From: Flavobacterium sp. 20NA77.7 | GTDB lineage: Bacteria; Bacteroidota; Bacteroidia; Flavobacteriales; Flavobacteriaceae | NCBI RefSeq assembly: GCF_031326205.1 | Contig: NZ_CP133721.1 | Span: forward strand, 1,240,001 to 1,304,000 | Length of the DNA stretch: 64,000 bases | Direction of reading: 5' to 3' | In this document: positions 17,227-26,280 of the stretch, piece after piece | How positions within the stretch are numbered: position 1 is the stretch's first letter | How the letters are laid out: each line of letters opens with the position of its first letter | Notes under the pieces: model-generated | Seen by the model: the letters and a program-made list of their open reading frames with translations, nothing else | Told to the model about the DNA's origin: nothing | Database searches by the model: none | Translations under genes and position numbers: made by a program

Positions 17227-17850
17227 TTACTCAAAAACTATATCAATATAAGGCAGTCCCCAATTTGTAGCTGTGTTTGCATTTTGGTATAAACTCGAAC
17301 CCGTAATTTTAATTCTACCATTTGAAAATGGAAGAGAAGTTAAAGGCCCTCCTGTTGCTGTAACAAGCATTCTACCTATTGTAGAAGTAATATAAGGCGT
17401 AACAGAACTCCAATTTGTTTGAATTCTTTTTACACAGTATTGACGTCCTGGATACACTGGAATTGAAGAAGGAAATGCTCTATATTGTGTAGCAGTTGAT
17501 GAAAATGTGGTGTTAACTGAACCTAACAATATATTATTTGAAACATCCCATACTTCAATAAGATACGGAACTGTACTTAATGTGGGCTGACTTTGATAAC
17601 CCACACTGCAAATAGATTCATTATGTAATACTTCAAATGTATATGAATGTACTTCGCTATCATATGTTACATGATTTACATACAATGGATTTGTCAAAGT
17701 TTGAGTATACAATTGATCAAATGGCGAATTATTGGTATCGCATGTTACAGGAAGTGGATCTGGATCTAGGTCATGAGAACATGAAAAAATGAAAAGACCA
17801 GTAGTTAGGGTCAAAAATGTCAGAAGAATAAAAAAATTGTGCTTTTTCAT
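17227..17850 (-). CDS. Lipoprotein with a DUF4082-like beta domain, unknown function
   Basis: A 207-residue protein. The signal peptide ends in a lipobox (LFIFSC), followed by a short DP-rich spacer (SHDLDPDPLP). The body reads as beta strands (HSYTFEVLHNESICSVGYQS, PYLIEVWDVSNNILLGSVNT, GRQYCVKRIQTN), reminiscent of jelly-roll domains such as DUF4082; that resemblance is weak. It is followed closely by the propeller-like lipoprotein gene and preceded, 99 bases upstream, by the response regulator. The two lipoproteins may be a regulated surface pair. No enzymatic motif was found. Confidence 0.7.
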   Translation of the reverse strand: MKKHNFFILLTFLTLTTGLFIFSCSHDLDPDPLPVTCDTNNSPFDQLYTQTLTNPLYVNHVTYDSEVHSYTFEVLHNESICSVGYQSQPTLSTVPYLIEVWDVSNNILLGSVNTTFSSTATQYRAFPSSIPVYPGRQYCVKRIQTNWSSVTPYITSTIGRMLVTATGGPLTSLPFSNGRIKITGSSLYQNANTATNWGLPYIDIVFE

Positions 17851-17948
17851 AATGTAAATAATTTAAATTTGAACTAATTTAGCTACAAATAATAGCTGTA
17901 CAAATATTAAATTATTTTTACATCAAAAAATCCCTAAATATAAGGATG

Positions 17949-18572
17949 CTATATTTTTATTTTTTTATAATAATAGGCAATAGCTTCACCTAAAGATGAA
18001 ATGTGAAGTTTTTCATATATATGTTTAGTATGTGTATTTACTGTAGTATAGCTTATGTCAAGTTTGCTCGCTACCATTTTATAACTCAGTCCTTCCGCTA
18101 AAAGAGCTAATACTTCATTTTCTTTTGGGCTTAAACAATTTTCAGACTCAACAGGAATAAAAAAATCAAGAACTTTTTGAGCAATTGCTGGATTCATAGA
18201 AGCACCTCCTTGATATACCTCTTCAATAGCTTGTAAAATACGCTGCGGACTATCATTTTTTAAAATATAACCACTAGCTCCATTTTTAATACTTGTAAAT
18301 ATTTTATCACTATCATCATAAGCTGTTTGTATTAATACTTTTACTTCTGGATGTTTAAATTTTATTTGTTTAAGCCCCTCAATACCATCAACTTCAGGCA
18401 TATTAATATCCATTAAAACTACATCTGGATAAAAATAATCCATTTCATCAATTACATTCATACAATTCATTGCTTCTCCTACTACTTTAATATTAGTATT
18501 AAGGTGTAACAATGCCTTTAAACTATCTCGACGTTCAGCACTATCATCATATATAAAAATTCGTATTTGCAT
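17949..18572 (-). CDS. NarL/FixJ-type response regulator
   Basis: A 207-residue protein. The receiver domain has the acidic pair DDS near the start, the phosphoacceptor Asp in VVLMDINMPEVDG, a Thr in IQTAYDDS and a Lys in LKNDSPQR. The C-terminal LuxR helix-turn-helix reads LSPKENEVLALLAEGLSYK. It is transcribed with the sensor kinase upstream, starting 29 bases after it, so they form a two-component pair. ATG 18572 is preferred over the TTG two codons earlier. Confidence 0.93.
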   Translation of the reverse strand: MQIRIFIYDDSAERRDSLKALLHLNTNIKVVGEAMNCMNVIDEMDYFYPDVVLMDINMPEVDGIEGLKQIKFKHPEVKVLIQTAYDDSDKIFTSIKNGASGYILKNDSPQRILQAIEEVYQGGASMNPAIAQKVLDFFIPVESENCLSPKENEVLALLAEGLSYKMVASKLDISYTTVNTHTKHIYEKLHISSLGEAIAYYYKKIKI

Positions 18573-18601
18573 ATCCAAATTTATGTTTTATATTAATTGA
18601 A

Positions 18602-21600
18602 TTAATCCCTAAATGTAGGGATGGGTAATGTTGCCAAAATAGTTGTCCCTTTTAAATGACTTGAAATTATTTGAATTTCTCCTTTTAATTCCAGTATGCG
18701 TTTTTTCATGTTTGAAATTCCATTACCTCTTATCTCATCTACATTAAATCCGATTCCATTATCAATAATTTGAATCTCTATTTTATGCTCAATAATATGT
18801 AAACTAATCTTTATTTGAGATGCTTGGCTATATTTTGCCGCATTATTAATAGCCTCTTTTACAAATAAAACAATATTTTTTCTATTAGTAATATCTGTGA
18901 TTAATTCATTTAATTCATTGTCAATAGCAAGAGCATATTCAATATCTGTTGCCCCTAAAATATCGTTAGCAAAATTTCTAATACGTGTACTTATAGTCAT
19001 AAACTCTTCATTATTGGGTTTCATACTCCAAATAATATCTCCTATTTTATCGGCCAAATTTTTAGATTGATTTTCAATTTTGTGTAATACTTTTTTAGCT
19101 TCAATCGGGTCATGAACAATAAGTTGGTTAGCCACTGCACTATTTATTTGTAAACTACTCAATGTTGCACCTATATCATCATGTAAATCAGCTGTAATTT
19201 TGGAACGTTGCATTTCTAAAGCTAATTGTTGTTTGAAATGTATTTTTTGTTTTTCTAATTTCTTCTGATTATACCACCAAAAAACAGCTCCTATTAGTAT
19301 AGAAGCAATTAAAATCCAAAAAGAAACTGCGTGATAAAAAGGAGCAGAAATCGTAATCCGTAAAGTTTTTTGAACTAATTCTTGATTTGTAAATTTGTCA
19401 TAAGTACCTAATTCTAATGTATAGATATTTGGCGCTAGATTACTAAAATTAATAGCAGAACCATTCGTAAGATAATTCCATTTTTTACCATTTTCTTTAA
19501 TTCTAAATATTAACTGTCTTGTAGATGCGGCTGCTAAATCTTTTACATACGCAAAAATTGAAATATTATTTTCATCATAGTTTAGATTAAGAGTAGTTAG
19601 TGTATTTACGTTATGCGTTTTAGAAGCCAAAAGCTTATTATTAATTAATATTTCGTCAATATAAACTTCTGGTTTATAATTTGATTTTCGATACAACGGG
19701 GGGTTAAAATAATTTAGTCCCGAAATACCCCCAAAAAATAATGTTCCATCAGATGCTTTATAAAATGACCTGTTATTAAAATCCCAATTCTGAATTCCGT
19801 CATTTTTATCAAAATTGATAACTTGAAAAGATTGCCAATTTATACTGCTTATTCCTCTTTGATGGCTACAATATGCCGATCCTTTGTCGTCAAGTAATAA
19901 TCCATAAATATATGTACCAGCTAAACCATTATTAGCATTAAATATTTTAATAATTTTAAAATTTTGATCCAATAAATAAACGCCTTGATTTGTGCCCACC
20001 CAATACCTCTTATGTAAAACATCTTTTTGAATGTAAAAAGTTTGAATTCCAGGTAATATTTTAGTTTTTAATTTAAACGTACCGTCAGGTAGTAAATCAA
20101 AAAGCAACATGTCGTTATTTAAAAAACTGAAGGCAATTTGATTTTGGTCTAGTACATTAATTTTAAAAAAATTAATTTGCTTGGTGAGTTTTATTTGTTC
20201 AAATCTTTTTTCTTCAGGTATGAACCAAAAAAGTCCTTTTGAAAAAGTACACAATATTTTACCGTTTTTTAAAACCTGAAAATCTTGTTCTTGTCCAAAT
20301 TCTTTTAAATTTTGAATTTGAATTTTTTTAGAGGTCTCTATTTTTTGATTTAAAAAATATAATTCATAAATTTTTGAATTATTTTTTTTATAAATATTAA
20401 AAACCCAAATTCCTTTACGTTTATAGTCTGATGCAAAATCAAATCCGACAGAGTTTTTGTTTAAATCAGAGTTTATAATTTTTTTTTCATTTGTGTTCTT
20501 ATCAAATACTAGCATTATATTATAGTCACTGCCTGTTAGTGGAATAATAATTTTTTTATTGTCAATTTCTCCAAATCGACCTACGCTTTTATTCAATAAA
20601 AAGTTAAATTTTGAACTTTCATTCGGAAATTTATTTAATAATTTAGGTGTAAAGTCTAAAATTTTTTGACCTTTACCATCATCGCACATCCACAACCTAT
20701 TATCTTTATCAAATCCAAAACAATATGATAAAATAAAATCATCATTTTTAATATTTGGAAAAACTATAATTTTTTTAGTCTTTTTATTTAACATTTTAAG
20801 ATTAAAATTATCTTTAAAAACTATTGCGTTAGTATTCGCTTTTATATGAAGTATTTTACCTAAAACATTAGAGATGTATGATTTTTTACGGGATTTTAAA
20901 TTGTACTTTAATATTCCGTTTTGTAGCCCTAGATATAAGCAATCCTCAGAAATATCATAGGATGAAGCATAATAACTCTCTTTTTTCTTTATTTTATTGT
21001 CTCTTAAAGGATATGAATACTTAAGAGTACGTGTATTTAATTCTATTATTTCATTATCTCCAATAAACCAAATATTTTTTCGTTTATCCATAAAAGGATA
21101 ATGATTATAAAAAATGTTTTCTTGTAATTCATAAATATGTATAGATATGATAGGTTTTGTTTTTAATTTACCTTTATAGCTTATTTTTTTAGTCTTAATA
21201 TCATAGGTCGCTAATTGATATTGTCTGTTAAAGCACCATACTTTGTTATCGATGTAGGCAATGGGCATAGCAATATCATCAATCGAATTTTTAAAAATCT
21301 TTTGTAACGTGAAACGATCTTGTTCTCTATCATATATATACAAACCTCTTACACTCCCAATGTAAATATTAGAATTTTTATCTTCACAGAAACCATATCC
21401 TTGTTGTAAATTGGGGCAATTGGAAAAATATTTGTCTAAATTATATACTTTTACCTTTTTTCCATCAAAACGATTTAAAGCATCATTACATGTAATCCAC
21501 ATAAAACCTTTACTATCCTCAAATCTAAAATAATTAGACCCTTGAGAAAGCCCATCATCCTGAGACAATCTTGTAACCGCAAAATTTGAAATGTCCTGCG

Positions 21601-21658
21601 CGTAAGCAAAAGACAAAATAGTCACTAATATATATATAGTAAACGCTTTTTTATACAT
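18602..21658 (-). CDS. Propeller-type sensor histidine kinase (HisKA_3 family)
   Basis: A 1018-residue protein. A signal peptide (AFTIYILVTILSFAYAQ) is followed by a periplasmic two-component-regulator propeller (typical starts such as RLSQDDGLSQG and FEDSKGFMWITCNDALNRFD). A Y_Y_Y domain follows, then a transmembrane helix (FWILIASILIGAVFWWY, about residue 780). The HisKA_3 dimerisation box LHDDIGATLSS carries the phosphorylated His near residue 825, and the HATPase domain has KEAINNAAKYSQ and DNGIGFNVDEIRGNG. Unlike many Bacteroidota relatives it carries no receiver or HTH of its own and relies on the NarL-type regulator next door. The ligand is unknown. Confidence 0.93.
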   Translation of the reverse strand: MYKKAFTIYILVTILSFAYAQDISNFAVTRLSQDDGLSQGSNYFRFEDSKGFMWITCNDALNRFDGKKVKVYNLDKYFSNCPNLQQGYGFCEDKNSNIYIGSVRGLYIYDREQDRFTLQKIFKNSIDDIAMPIAYIDNKVWCFNRQYQLATYDIKTKKISYKGKLKTKPIISIHIYELQENIFYNHYPFMDKRKNIWFIGDNEIIELNTRTLKYSYPLRDNKIKKKESYYASSYDISEDCLYLGLQNGILKYNLKSRKKSYISNVLGKILHIKANTNAIVFKDNFNLKMLNKKTKKIIVFPNIKNDDFILSYCFGFDKDNRLWMCDDGKGQKILDFTPKLLNKFPNESSKFNFLLNKSVGRFGEIDNKKIIIPLTGSDYNIMLVFDKNTNEKKIINSDLNKNSVGFDFASDYKRKGIWVFNIYKKNNSKIYELYFLNQKIETSKKIQIQNLKEFGQEQDFQVLKNGKILCTFSKGLFWFIPEEKRFEQIKLTKQINFFKINVLDQNQIAFSFLNNDMLLFDLLPDGTFKLKTKILPGIQTFYIQKDVLHKRYWVGTNQGVYLLDQNFKIIKIFNANNGLAGTYIYGLLLDDKGSAYCSHQRGISSINWQSFQVINFDKNDGIQNWDFNNRSFYKASDGTLFFGGISGLNYFNPPLYRKSNYKPEVYIDEILINNKLLASKTHNVNTLTTLNLNYDENNISIFAYVKDLAAASTRQLIFRIKENGKKWNYLTNGSAINFSNLAPNIYTLELGTYDKFTNQELVQKTLRITISAPFYHAVSFWILIASILIGAVFWWYNQKKLEKQKIHFKQQLALEMQRSKITADLHDDIGATLSSLQINSAVANQLIVHDPIEAKKVLHKIENQSKNLADKIGDIIWSMKPNNEEFMTISTRIRNFANDILGATDIEYALAIDNELNELITDITNRKNIVLFVKEAINNAAKYSQASQIKISLHIIEHKIEIQIIDNGIGFNVDEIRGNGISNMKKRILELKGEIQIISSHLKGTTILATLPIPTFRD

Positions 21659-21778
21659 TTGAGAATTGGTTACTAAATAGCTGTTAAAACAATACTAATT
21701 ATTCTCAAATATATGAACTAAAACAGCAGAATTTAACTGTAAATTCCTACATAAAAATGTGTAAAAAAAGATGTGGAT

Positions 21779-22165
21779 TTAATAAAAAACACCATCTACA
21801 TAGAACCAACACCCCTCTTGAAAACAAAAACTAGATTTTTCATAATGCTCTTGAGGATATCCTTTGTGGTCAAAATAATACGCTTTAAAAGTTACCGTTG
21901 TTTCAGTAAAGTCTACTACGTCTAATTTTACCCAAGTATTTTGCGCCGCCCAAGCTAAAATAGCCTTTTTTGAAGTAAACCTACGCGATAAAGGCGCAGT
22001 GGTATCAAATAAATAACTGGCTGCATGTAATGTATATGCTGTATAACGGGAACGCATTAAACATTCAGCAGTAGGCACTTGTTTTTCTTTATTAATATAA
22101 GGTAGACAACACGTTTCTAATGAGTGTAAACTTCCACAGGGACAATTAGTCATTTGCTGATGCAT
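21779..22165 (-). CDS. YchJ family SEC-C motif protein
   Basis: A 128-residue protein with an N-terminal zinc-binding SEC-C motif (CPCGSLHSLETCCLPYI) and the YchJ core (AECLMRSRYTAYTLHAASYL; WVKLDVVDF; FEEGCWFYVDG-type C-terminus). Its biochemical role is unknown in the whole family. It is the last gene of a five-gene cluster. Its first ATG lies inside the end of the preceding 50-residue gene, and a second ATG at 22153 is also possible. Confidence 0.85.
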   Translation of the reverse strand: MHQQMTNCPCGSLHSLETCCLPYINKEKQVPTAECLMRSRYTAYTLHAASYLFDTTAPLSRRFTSKKAILAWAAQNTWVKLDVVDFTETTVTFKAYYFDHKGYPQEHYEKSSFCFQEGCWFYVDGVFY

Positions 22166-22298
22166 TTTTTTGATTCCATTGTACTAAAATAGCTTTCTTC
22201 TTCTCTAATGTTGTTTGTTTTTTAGCTTGCTTATTTTTCTTTTTTTGGTCTACTTCCTTTTTGTGAGCCAATCTATTTGTTTCATTACGTCTTCCCAT
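22146..22298 (-). CDS. 50-residue Lys-rich small protein, unknown
   Basis: An ATG-to-TAA frame of 50 residues, about a third Lys or Arg, predicted largely helical (HKKEVDQKKKNKQAKKQTTL and ILVQWNQKN). It overlaps the stop of the gene before it by 14 bases and the start of the YchJ gene after it by 20 bases, exactly filling a gap in an otherwise overlapped operon. This positional fit is the main support. It could bind nucleic acid, but there is no recognised family. Confidence 0.68.
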   Translation of the reverse strand: MGRRNETNRLAHKKEVDQKKKNKQAKKQTTLEKKKAILVQWNQKNASAND

Positions 22299-22824
22299 TT
22301 ATTTCTTGTATAAGTTGAAAAACAGTTGAATTTGTGGTAATCAATTTATCTAGCAATAGTTGCTTGGCTACGTCATAATCATAAACAGTACAATGTTTCT
22401 TCCAATCGTCGTGTTGTAATATCTGAGTAATTTTTTGAAGACGCTTAGCAGTTTCATTGGCCGTTCTACATAATTGCCCTGAATAAGAAGGGTCGTTTTT
22501 ATGATAAAAAGTTGCGGTTTGCTTTACCCAATCAATTGTGATGTAAAATAATTTTTCATGTTCGTTATTGGGTTGAAAATCAACCCATCGCGCATACCCG
22601 CAAGCTTGTTGCTGATTGTGATATGATGTATTTGCAATCAAACGCCATCTGCAATTTGCAGCTCTTCCCCAGTGGGTAGAAATACGAAACACTCCTTCTT
22701 CAGTAAAATAATACTTACTTCCCGATGCACTCGTATAATCGGGGTTAGTCTTAGGCAAAGTATCTAATGCTACTTGCTGAAAGAGGCAATACGTTTTTTT
22801 ATGAAAAGTATAGCGCGTGTACAT
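22285..22824 (-). CDS. Conserved protein of unknown function
   Basis: A 179-residue soluble protein without signal peptide, rich in aromatic residues. Segments include YYFTEEGVFRISTHWGRAANCRWRL, WVDFQPNNEHEKLFYITIDW and VYDYDVAKQLLLDKLI. The pattern of Trp, Tyr and His suggests a compact alpha/beta fold. No domain family was recognised, though similar proteins appear common in flavobacteria (memory only). It begins one base after the stop of the upstream secreted-protein gene and its end overlaps the Lys-rich small gene. Confidence 0.72.
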   Translation of the reverse strand: MYTRYTFHKKTYCLFQQVALDTLPKTNPDYTSASGSKYYFTEEGVFRISTHWGRAANCRWRLIANTSYHNQQQACGYARWVDFQPNNEHEKLFYITIDWVKQTATFYHKNDPSYSGQLCRTANETAKRLQKITQILQHDDWKKHCTVYDYDVAKQLLLDKLITTNSTVFQLIQEINGKT

Positions 22825-22825
22825 T

Positions 22826-23404
22826 TTAAAATTCGCCTAATTTCAAATTCCAAACATTCTTTGAAGTGGAACCAAACGTTTTTATCATCGGGAAAAAATA
22901 TACTTTTTGGGTAATAAATAACTCCTTGTTTTCTGTGGGCGACTGTAAACTAATCGCATACATAAATAAGAAATAAGTTGATGTCACTTCTTTTTTAATG
23001 AATTTATCAAAAACCAGTACTGTTTTTTGCTGTTTATAGTTCGTTAACCAAGTGTTTAGGGTATTTTTTGTAGATGTCGCTTCTAAAATATTTGTCACTT
23101 GCAAATCATCGGACAGAAACAAATCTTGAATAGATTCATCAATAGCACCTTGAAATTCCTGAGTCGCTTCTGCCTGTTTGTATAACGCTAAATAACTGTA
23201 AAAATCAACTATTTTTTGTGCAGCTTGGTCTTGATAAGCCAATATAGCGGCAGGACTAAATTGGGCTTGCATCCCTTGCAATGCTAGTTTTTTCTCGCTT
23301 TTTTCTAAGGTTTTAGCACTTACCTCTTCTTTTACAGAAGATGTGTTTTGTGTATACCCAAAAAGCGAAACAAGTACTAACAAATATATGGTCTTACTCT
23401 TCAT
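22826..23404 (-). CDS. Secreted protein of unknown function
   Basis: A 192-residue protein with an N-terminal signal peptide (IYLLVLVSLFGYTQ). The mature part begins with a Lys/Glu-rich helix and continues with alternating helices (AAILAYQDQAAQKIVDFYSY) and a C-terminal beta region (KTVLVFDKFIKKEVTSTYFL). No motif was recognised. It overlaps the end of the upstream membrane-protein gene by 11 bases and is second in the operon. Confidence 0.7.
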   Translation of the reverse strand: MKSKTIYLLVLVSLFGYTQNTSSVKEEVSAKTLEKSEKKLALQGMQAQFSPAAILAYQDQAAQKIVDFYSYLALYKQAEATQEFQGAIDESIQDLFLSDDLQVTNILEATSTKNTLNTWLTNYKQQKTVLVFDKFIKKEVTSTYFLFMYAISLQSPTENKELFITQKVYFFPMIKTFGSTSKNVWNLKLGEF

Positions 23405-24308
23405 GTGCTATTCTTAAAAATGATATTTTATTTGATGAATCTAGTTGCACACTAACAATCTTCATTTTTTTTAATGAAGGTGTAGGTACAATTAATTTTT
23501 TTGAAAACTCGTTTTTATTAAAATATTCTGCGCCTAAATCATTAGGCAGTAAAACAATTACTTCTAAATCATCTGATAGAATTTTTTGCAATTGTTCTTT
23601 TCTTGTTTGCCAATCTTTTATATCGCTTTTCATAAAAGCTTTCAGCATTAAAGCATAATCATTTGGTTTTAATTCTATAGCGGTAATTGGGTTATTTGGA
23701 CTAATAATTACCTGTTTTTTTTCATAAAATGGACTTCTGACAACCACTTTTGTTGGCACTGTAATTTCATTTGCTGCTTGATTCAAATCAATAGGTCTTT
23801 CAATAGAATCTTCAATTACATAAGCTTTTACATCTTGCTTTGAAATACTGTCTTTTGTGTAACTATTTTGCAATTGAATACTGTTGTGTTTTCGGCTAAA
23901 TACTATCCACGTTAAACACAAACCTATTATAAGAGCAATACCAATTAGTCCTAAAACAACATTCTTTTTCTGTATTTTTTTTGGCAGAATATCCCTTTTC
24001 TCTTCGACCGTACTACTTATGGGTATGGCCTTAAATTTATAGGCATCCCACTGTGTTTCCTCTATGTAAGCACACAAAATATCTAACATGTCTTTTCTTG
24101 GCAATTTTACATTCACTTCAGGTTTTAAATGGGTATAAATCCATTTTTCACTAACCGTTTGTTTTGTTTTTTGCTGAATGTCGTCAATAAGATTTAGAAT
24201 ATCTTGAGAGCTAAAATTTTTCCAATTTCCTGTGTAAAAAGGATAGCTTTTTTGGTATTGTTCCAAAACAATATTTTTTAATTGGTAAAACAATTCTAGT
24301 TCAGTCAT
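23394..24308 (-). CDS. Single-pass membrane protein of unknown function
   Basis: A 304-residue protein. The N-terminal 95 residues are cytoplasmic, mostly helical and charged (YPFYTGNWKNFSSQDILNLI; WIYTHLKPE; LPRKDMLDILCAYIEETQWD), resembling an adaptor or small regulatory domain. One transmembrane helix (VVLGLIGIALIIGLCLTWIV, about 117-136) is followed by a periplasmic region with a beta-rich part. It is the first gene of a five-gene operon and is divergent from the SIMPL-like gene. A signalling or anti-sigma-like role is possible but unproven. Confidence 0.7.
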   Translation of the reverse strand: MTELELFYQLKNIVLEQYQKSYPFYTGNWKNFSSQDILNLIDDIQQKTKQTVSEKWIYTHLKPEVNVKLPRKDMLDILCAYIEETQWDAYKFKAIPISSTVEEKRDILPKKIQKKNVVLGLIGIALIIGLCLTWIVFSRKHNSIQLQNSYTKDSISKQDVKAYVIEDSIERPIDLNQAANEITVPTKVVVRSPFYEKKQVIISPNNPITAIELKPNDYALMLKAFMKSDIKDWQTRKEQLQKILSDDLEVIVLLPNDLGAEYFNKNEFSKKLIVPTPSLKKMKIVSVQLDSSNKISFLRIAHEE

Positions 24309-24467
24309 AAATAGATGGCGAAAGTAAATTATTAGTTTTTATATGTACTGTAAAACCACTGTAAAAGTACTAAAAAAACTTTACAATCAATTGACAGGCA
24401 TTTTACCAAAAACAAATATCCGCACCCCATTAAGTTTGCCTTGTAAAACTTTAAAAAAACAAACAGT

Positions 24468-25481
24468 ATGAAAACACAAAAAATCCATTTAGTAGCGTTA
24501 CTTGTAATCAGTCAATTTACATTTGCTCAACATTCTGCCAATTACAACAGCGCAGAAGCTCAAGAAAAAAAAATGAGCGGAAATTACAATTATCAAAACC
24601 CGAATGCCTACCAAAATCCAGTGGTAAACACCATTCAAACATCTTATAGTACTGATCAAGAAATGGTTATAACTATAAAGGGGATTTATAATGAAAAAGC
24701 AACGAGTCAACGTGCCGTTTTTAGTGTATTACAAGTAGGTAAAACAGCCGAAGAAGTAACTACATTAATGGACGATCGTATTCAAACAGTTATGAATGAA
24801 CTAAAACTATTTAATCCGGAAATTGAAGTTATTTCAGACATGATTTCCTTTATTCCTACGTATGATTTTGAGGTGCAAAAGAAAATTTTTAATCCTAAAA
24901 CATACAACGAAAAACCATCTGGATTTGAACTTAAAAAGAACTTAATTATTAAATATAAAAACACAAATGACTTAAACAAAATAATGACTCTTTGTGCCAA
25001 ACAAGAAATTTATGATTTGGCAAAAGTAGATTATGTAACCTCAAATTTAGATCACATAAGAGATGTATTGCAAGCAAAAGCATCTGAAGAATATAAACAA
25101 ATGTTAACCAATTATTCTGCTATAATGAATATGGATTTATTCAAAAAAGAAAAAACATTAGTAGAAGGATATAATACGATTTACCCAATGGAGAGTTACA
25201 AATCGTATACAGCCTATAGTCAAGCCGCCATAAATTTTTCTCCCGATTCAGAAGTAAATTCAATTAAAAAGAACAGCACACAATTTTATGACGGCGCACT
25301 AGCAAAGTCGCATACTTTTGTGGTGAATGCAGATATTACCGAACCTACCATTCAACTATTTTATGATTTGACTATTCGAATTAAATTAAGAGAAGACCAA
25401 TTACCTAAAAATACAATTATTAGAAATAACAGGTATTATATTATTACTGCCGCGGGAGACATTAAACCATTAGCCTTGTAA
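24468..25481 (+). CDS. Secreted SIMPL/DUF541-like protein
   Basis: A 337-residue protein with a signal peptide (IHLVALLVISQFTFAQ) followed by an Asn/Gln/Tyr-rich spacer. The mature region resembles DUF541/SIMPL proteins: a strand with MVITIKGIYNEKATSQRAVF, a helix EEVTTLMDDRIQTVMNELK, then strands and the helix VLQAKASEEYKQMLTNYSAI. The assignment is tentative. Its function in this family is unknown. It has its own strong terminator and faces away from the five-gene operon. Confidence 0.65.
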   Translation: MKTQKIHLVALLVISQFTFAQHSANYNSAEAQEKKMSGNYNYQNPNAYQNPVVNTIQTSYSTDQEMVITIKGIYNEKATSQRAVFSVLQVGKTAEEVTTLMDDRIQTVMNELKLFNPEIEVISDMISFIPTYDFEVQKKIFNPKTYNEKPSGFELKKNLIIKYKNTNDLNKIMTLCAKQEIYDLAKVDYVTSNLDHIRDVLQAKASEEYKQMLTNYSAIMNMDLFKKEKTLVEGYNTIYPMESYKSYTAYSQAAINFSPDSEVNSIKKNSTQFYDGALAKSHTFVVNADITEPTIQLFYDLTIRIKLREDQLPKNTIIRNNRYYIITAAGDIKPLAL

Positions 25482-25509
25482 AAAAAGCCCCAAATTTGGG
25501 GCTTTTTTT
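25481..25509 (+). terminator. Terminator after the SIMPL-like gene
   Basis: An almost loopless palindrome AAGCCCCAAATTTGGGGCTT, flanked by A and T runs, directly after the stop codon. Confidence 0.9.
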
Positions 25510-25575
25510 ATTCCTGAGATTTTTGTAACTTTAGTAACATTTTTTTAAGAGAATAAAGAATTATCTTTACAGAAA

Positions 25576-25600
25576 TTTTTAGTAAACTAGTTACTAAAAA
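25576..25600 (+). promoter_or_regulatory. Perfect 10+10 bp palindrome, candidate operator of the Crp/Fnr gene
   Basis: Arms TTTTTAGTAA and TTACTAAAAA are perfectly inverse, with a 5-base centre ACTAG. It is 32 bases before the ATG and just after a near-consensus -7 box (TATCTTTA at 25562-25569). The position fits autoregulation by a dimeric Crp/Fnr protein. Confidence 0.55.
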
Positions 25601-25632
25601 AATTAAACACTGAAAATAGAGAACGTTATAAA

Positions 25633-26265
25633 ATGAAAGAAATCTTAGAACAATCCTATGGATTTATCTTTGAAGAAGAACTGCTTGAAGCTATACTTAA
25701 AGTAGCCCAATTCAAAAGTTTCAAAGCAGATGATTACCTTATAGAAATTGGCGATGCGATTCAATCGATGCCCTTACTTATTGAAGGAGCTATCAAAATT
25801 TTACGAGAAGATGAAAATGGTGATGAGTTTCTATTGTATTTCTTAGAGCGTGGCGATACCTGTGCGATGACAATGACCTGTTGCATGGGAAATCACAAAA
25901 GTAAAATTAGAGCCATTGCAGAAACAGACGGCAGTATGTTAATGCTTCCTGTTGAAAAAATGGAAGAATGGTTAACTAAATATAGAACGTGGCGTAATTT
26001 TGTTTTGGAAAGTTATAACATTCGTTTAAACGAAATGCTAGAAGCTATTGATACTTTAGCATTTAAAAATTTAGATGAGCGCATTTTCAAATACCTTTCT
26101 GACAAAGTAAAAGTACTAGGCACAACTGAAATTACAAATACACATCAAGAAATTGCTTCAGAATTACACACCTCTAGAGTAGTAGTTTCGCGCTTGTTAA
26201 AAGGATTAGAACTCAACGGAAAAATTAAACTTCATAGAAATAAGATTGAAGTTTTACAGTATTAA
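25633..26265 (+). CDS. Crp/Fnr family transcriptional regulator
   Basis: A 210-residue protein. The N-terminal cyclic nucleotide-binding fold is degenerate (EGAIKILREDENGDEFLLYFLERGD) and has three closely spaced cysteines, C77, C83 and C84 (DTCAMTMTCCMGN), in the region where ligand would bind. The C-terminal winged HTH reads TNTHQEIASELHTSRVVVSR. The cysteines suggest a thiol- or sulfur-sensing version rather than a cAMP receptor. It is 15 bases upstream of the persulfide dioxygenase-rhodanese gene, the likely main target. Sulfide/persulfide sensing is an inference. Confidence 0.9.
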   Translation: MKEILEQSYGFIFEEELLEAILKVAQFKSFKADDYLIEIGDAIQSMPLLIEGAIKILREDENGDEFLLYFLERGDTCAMTMTCCMGNHKSKIRAIAETDGSMLMLPVEKMEEWLTKYRTWRNFVLESYNIRLNEMLEAIDTLAFKNLDERIFKYLSDKVKVLGTTEITNTHQEIASELHTSRVVVSRLLKGLELNGKIKLHRNKIEVLQY

Positions 26266-26280
26266 AAAAGGAATACGATT

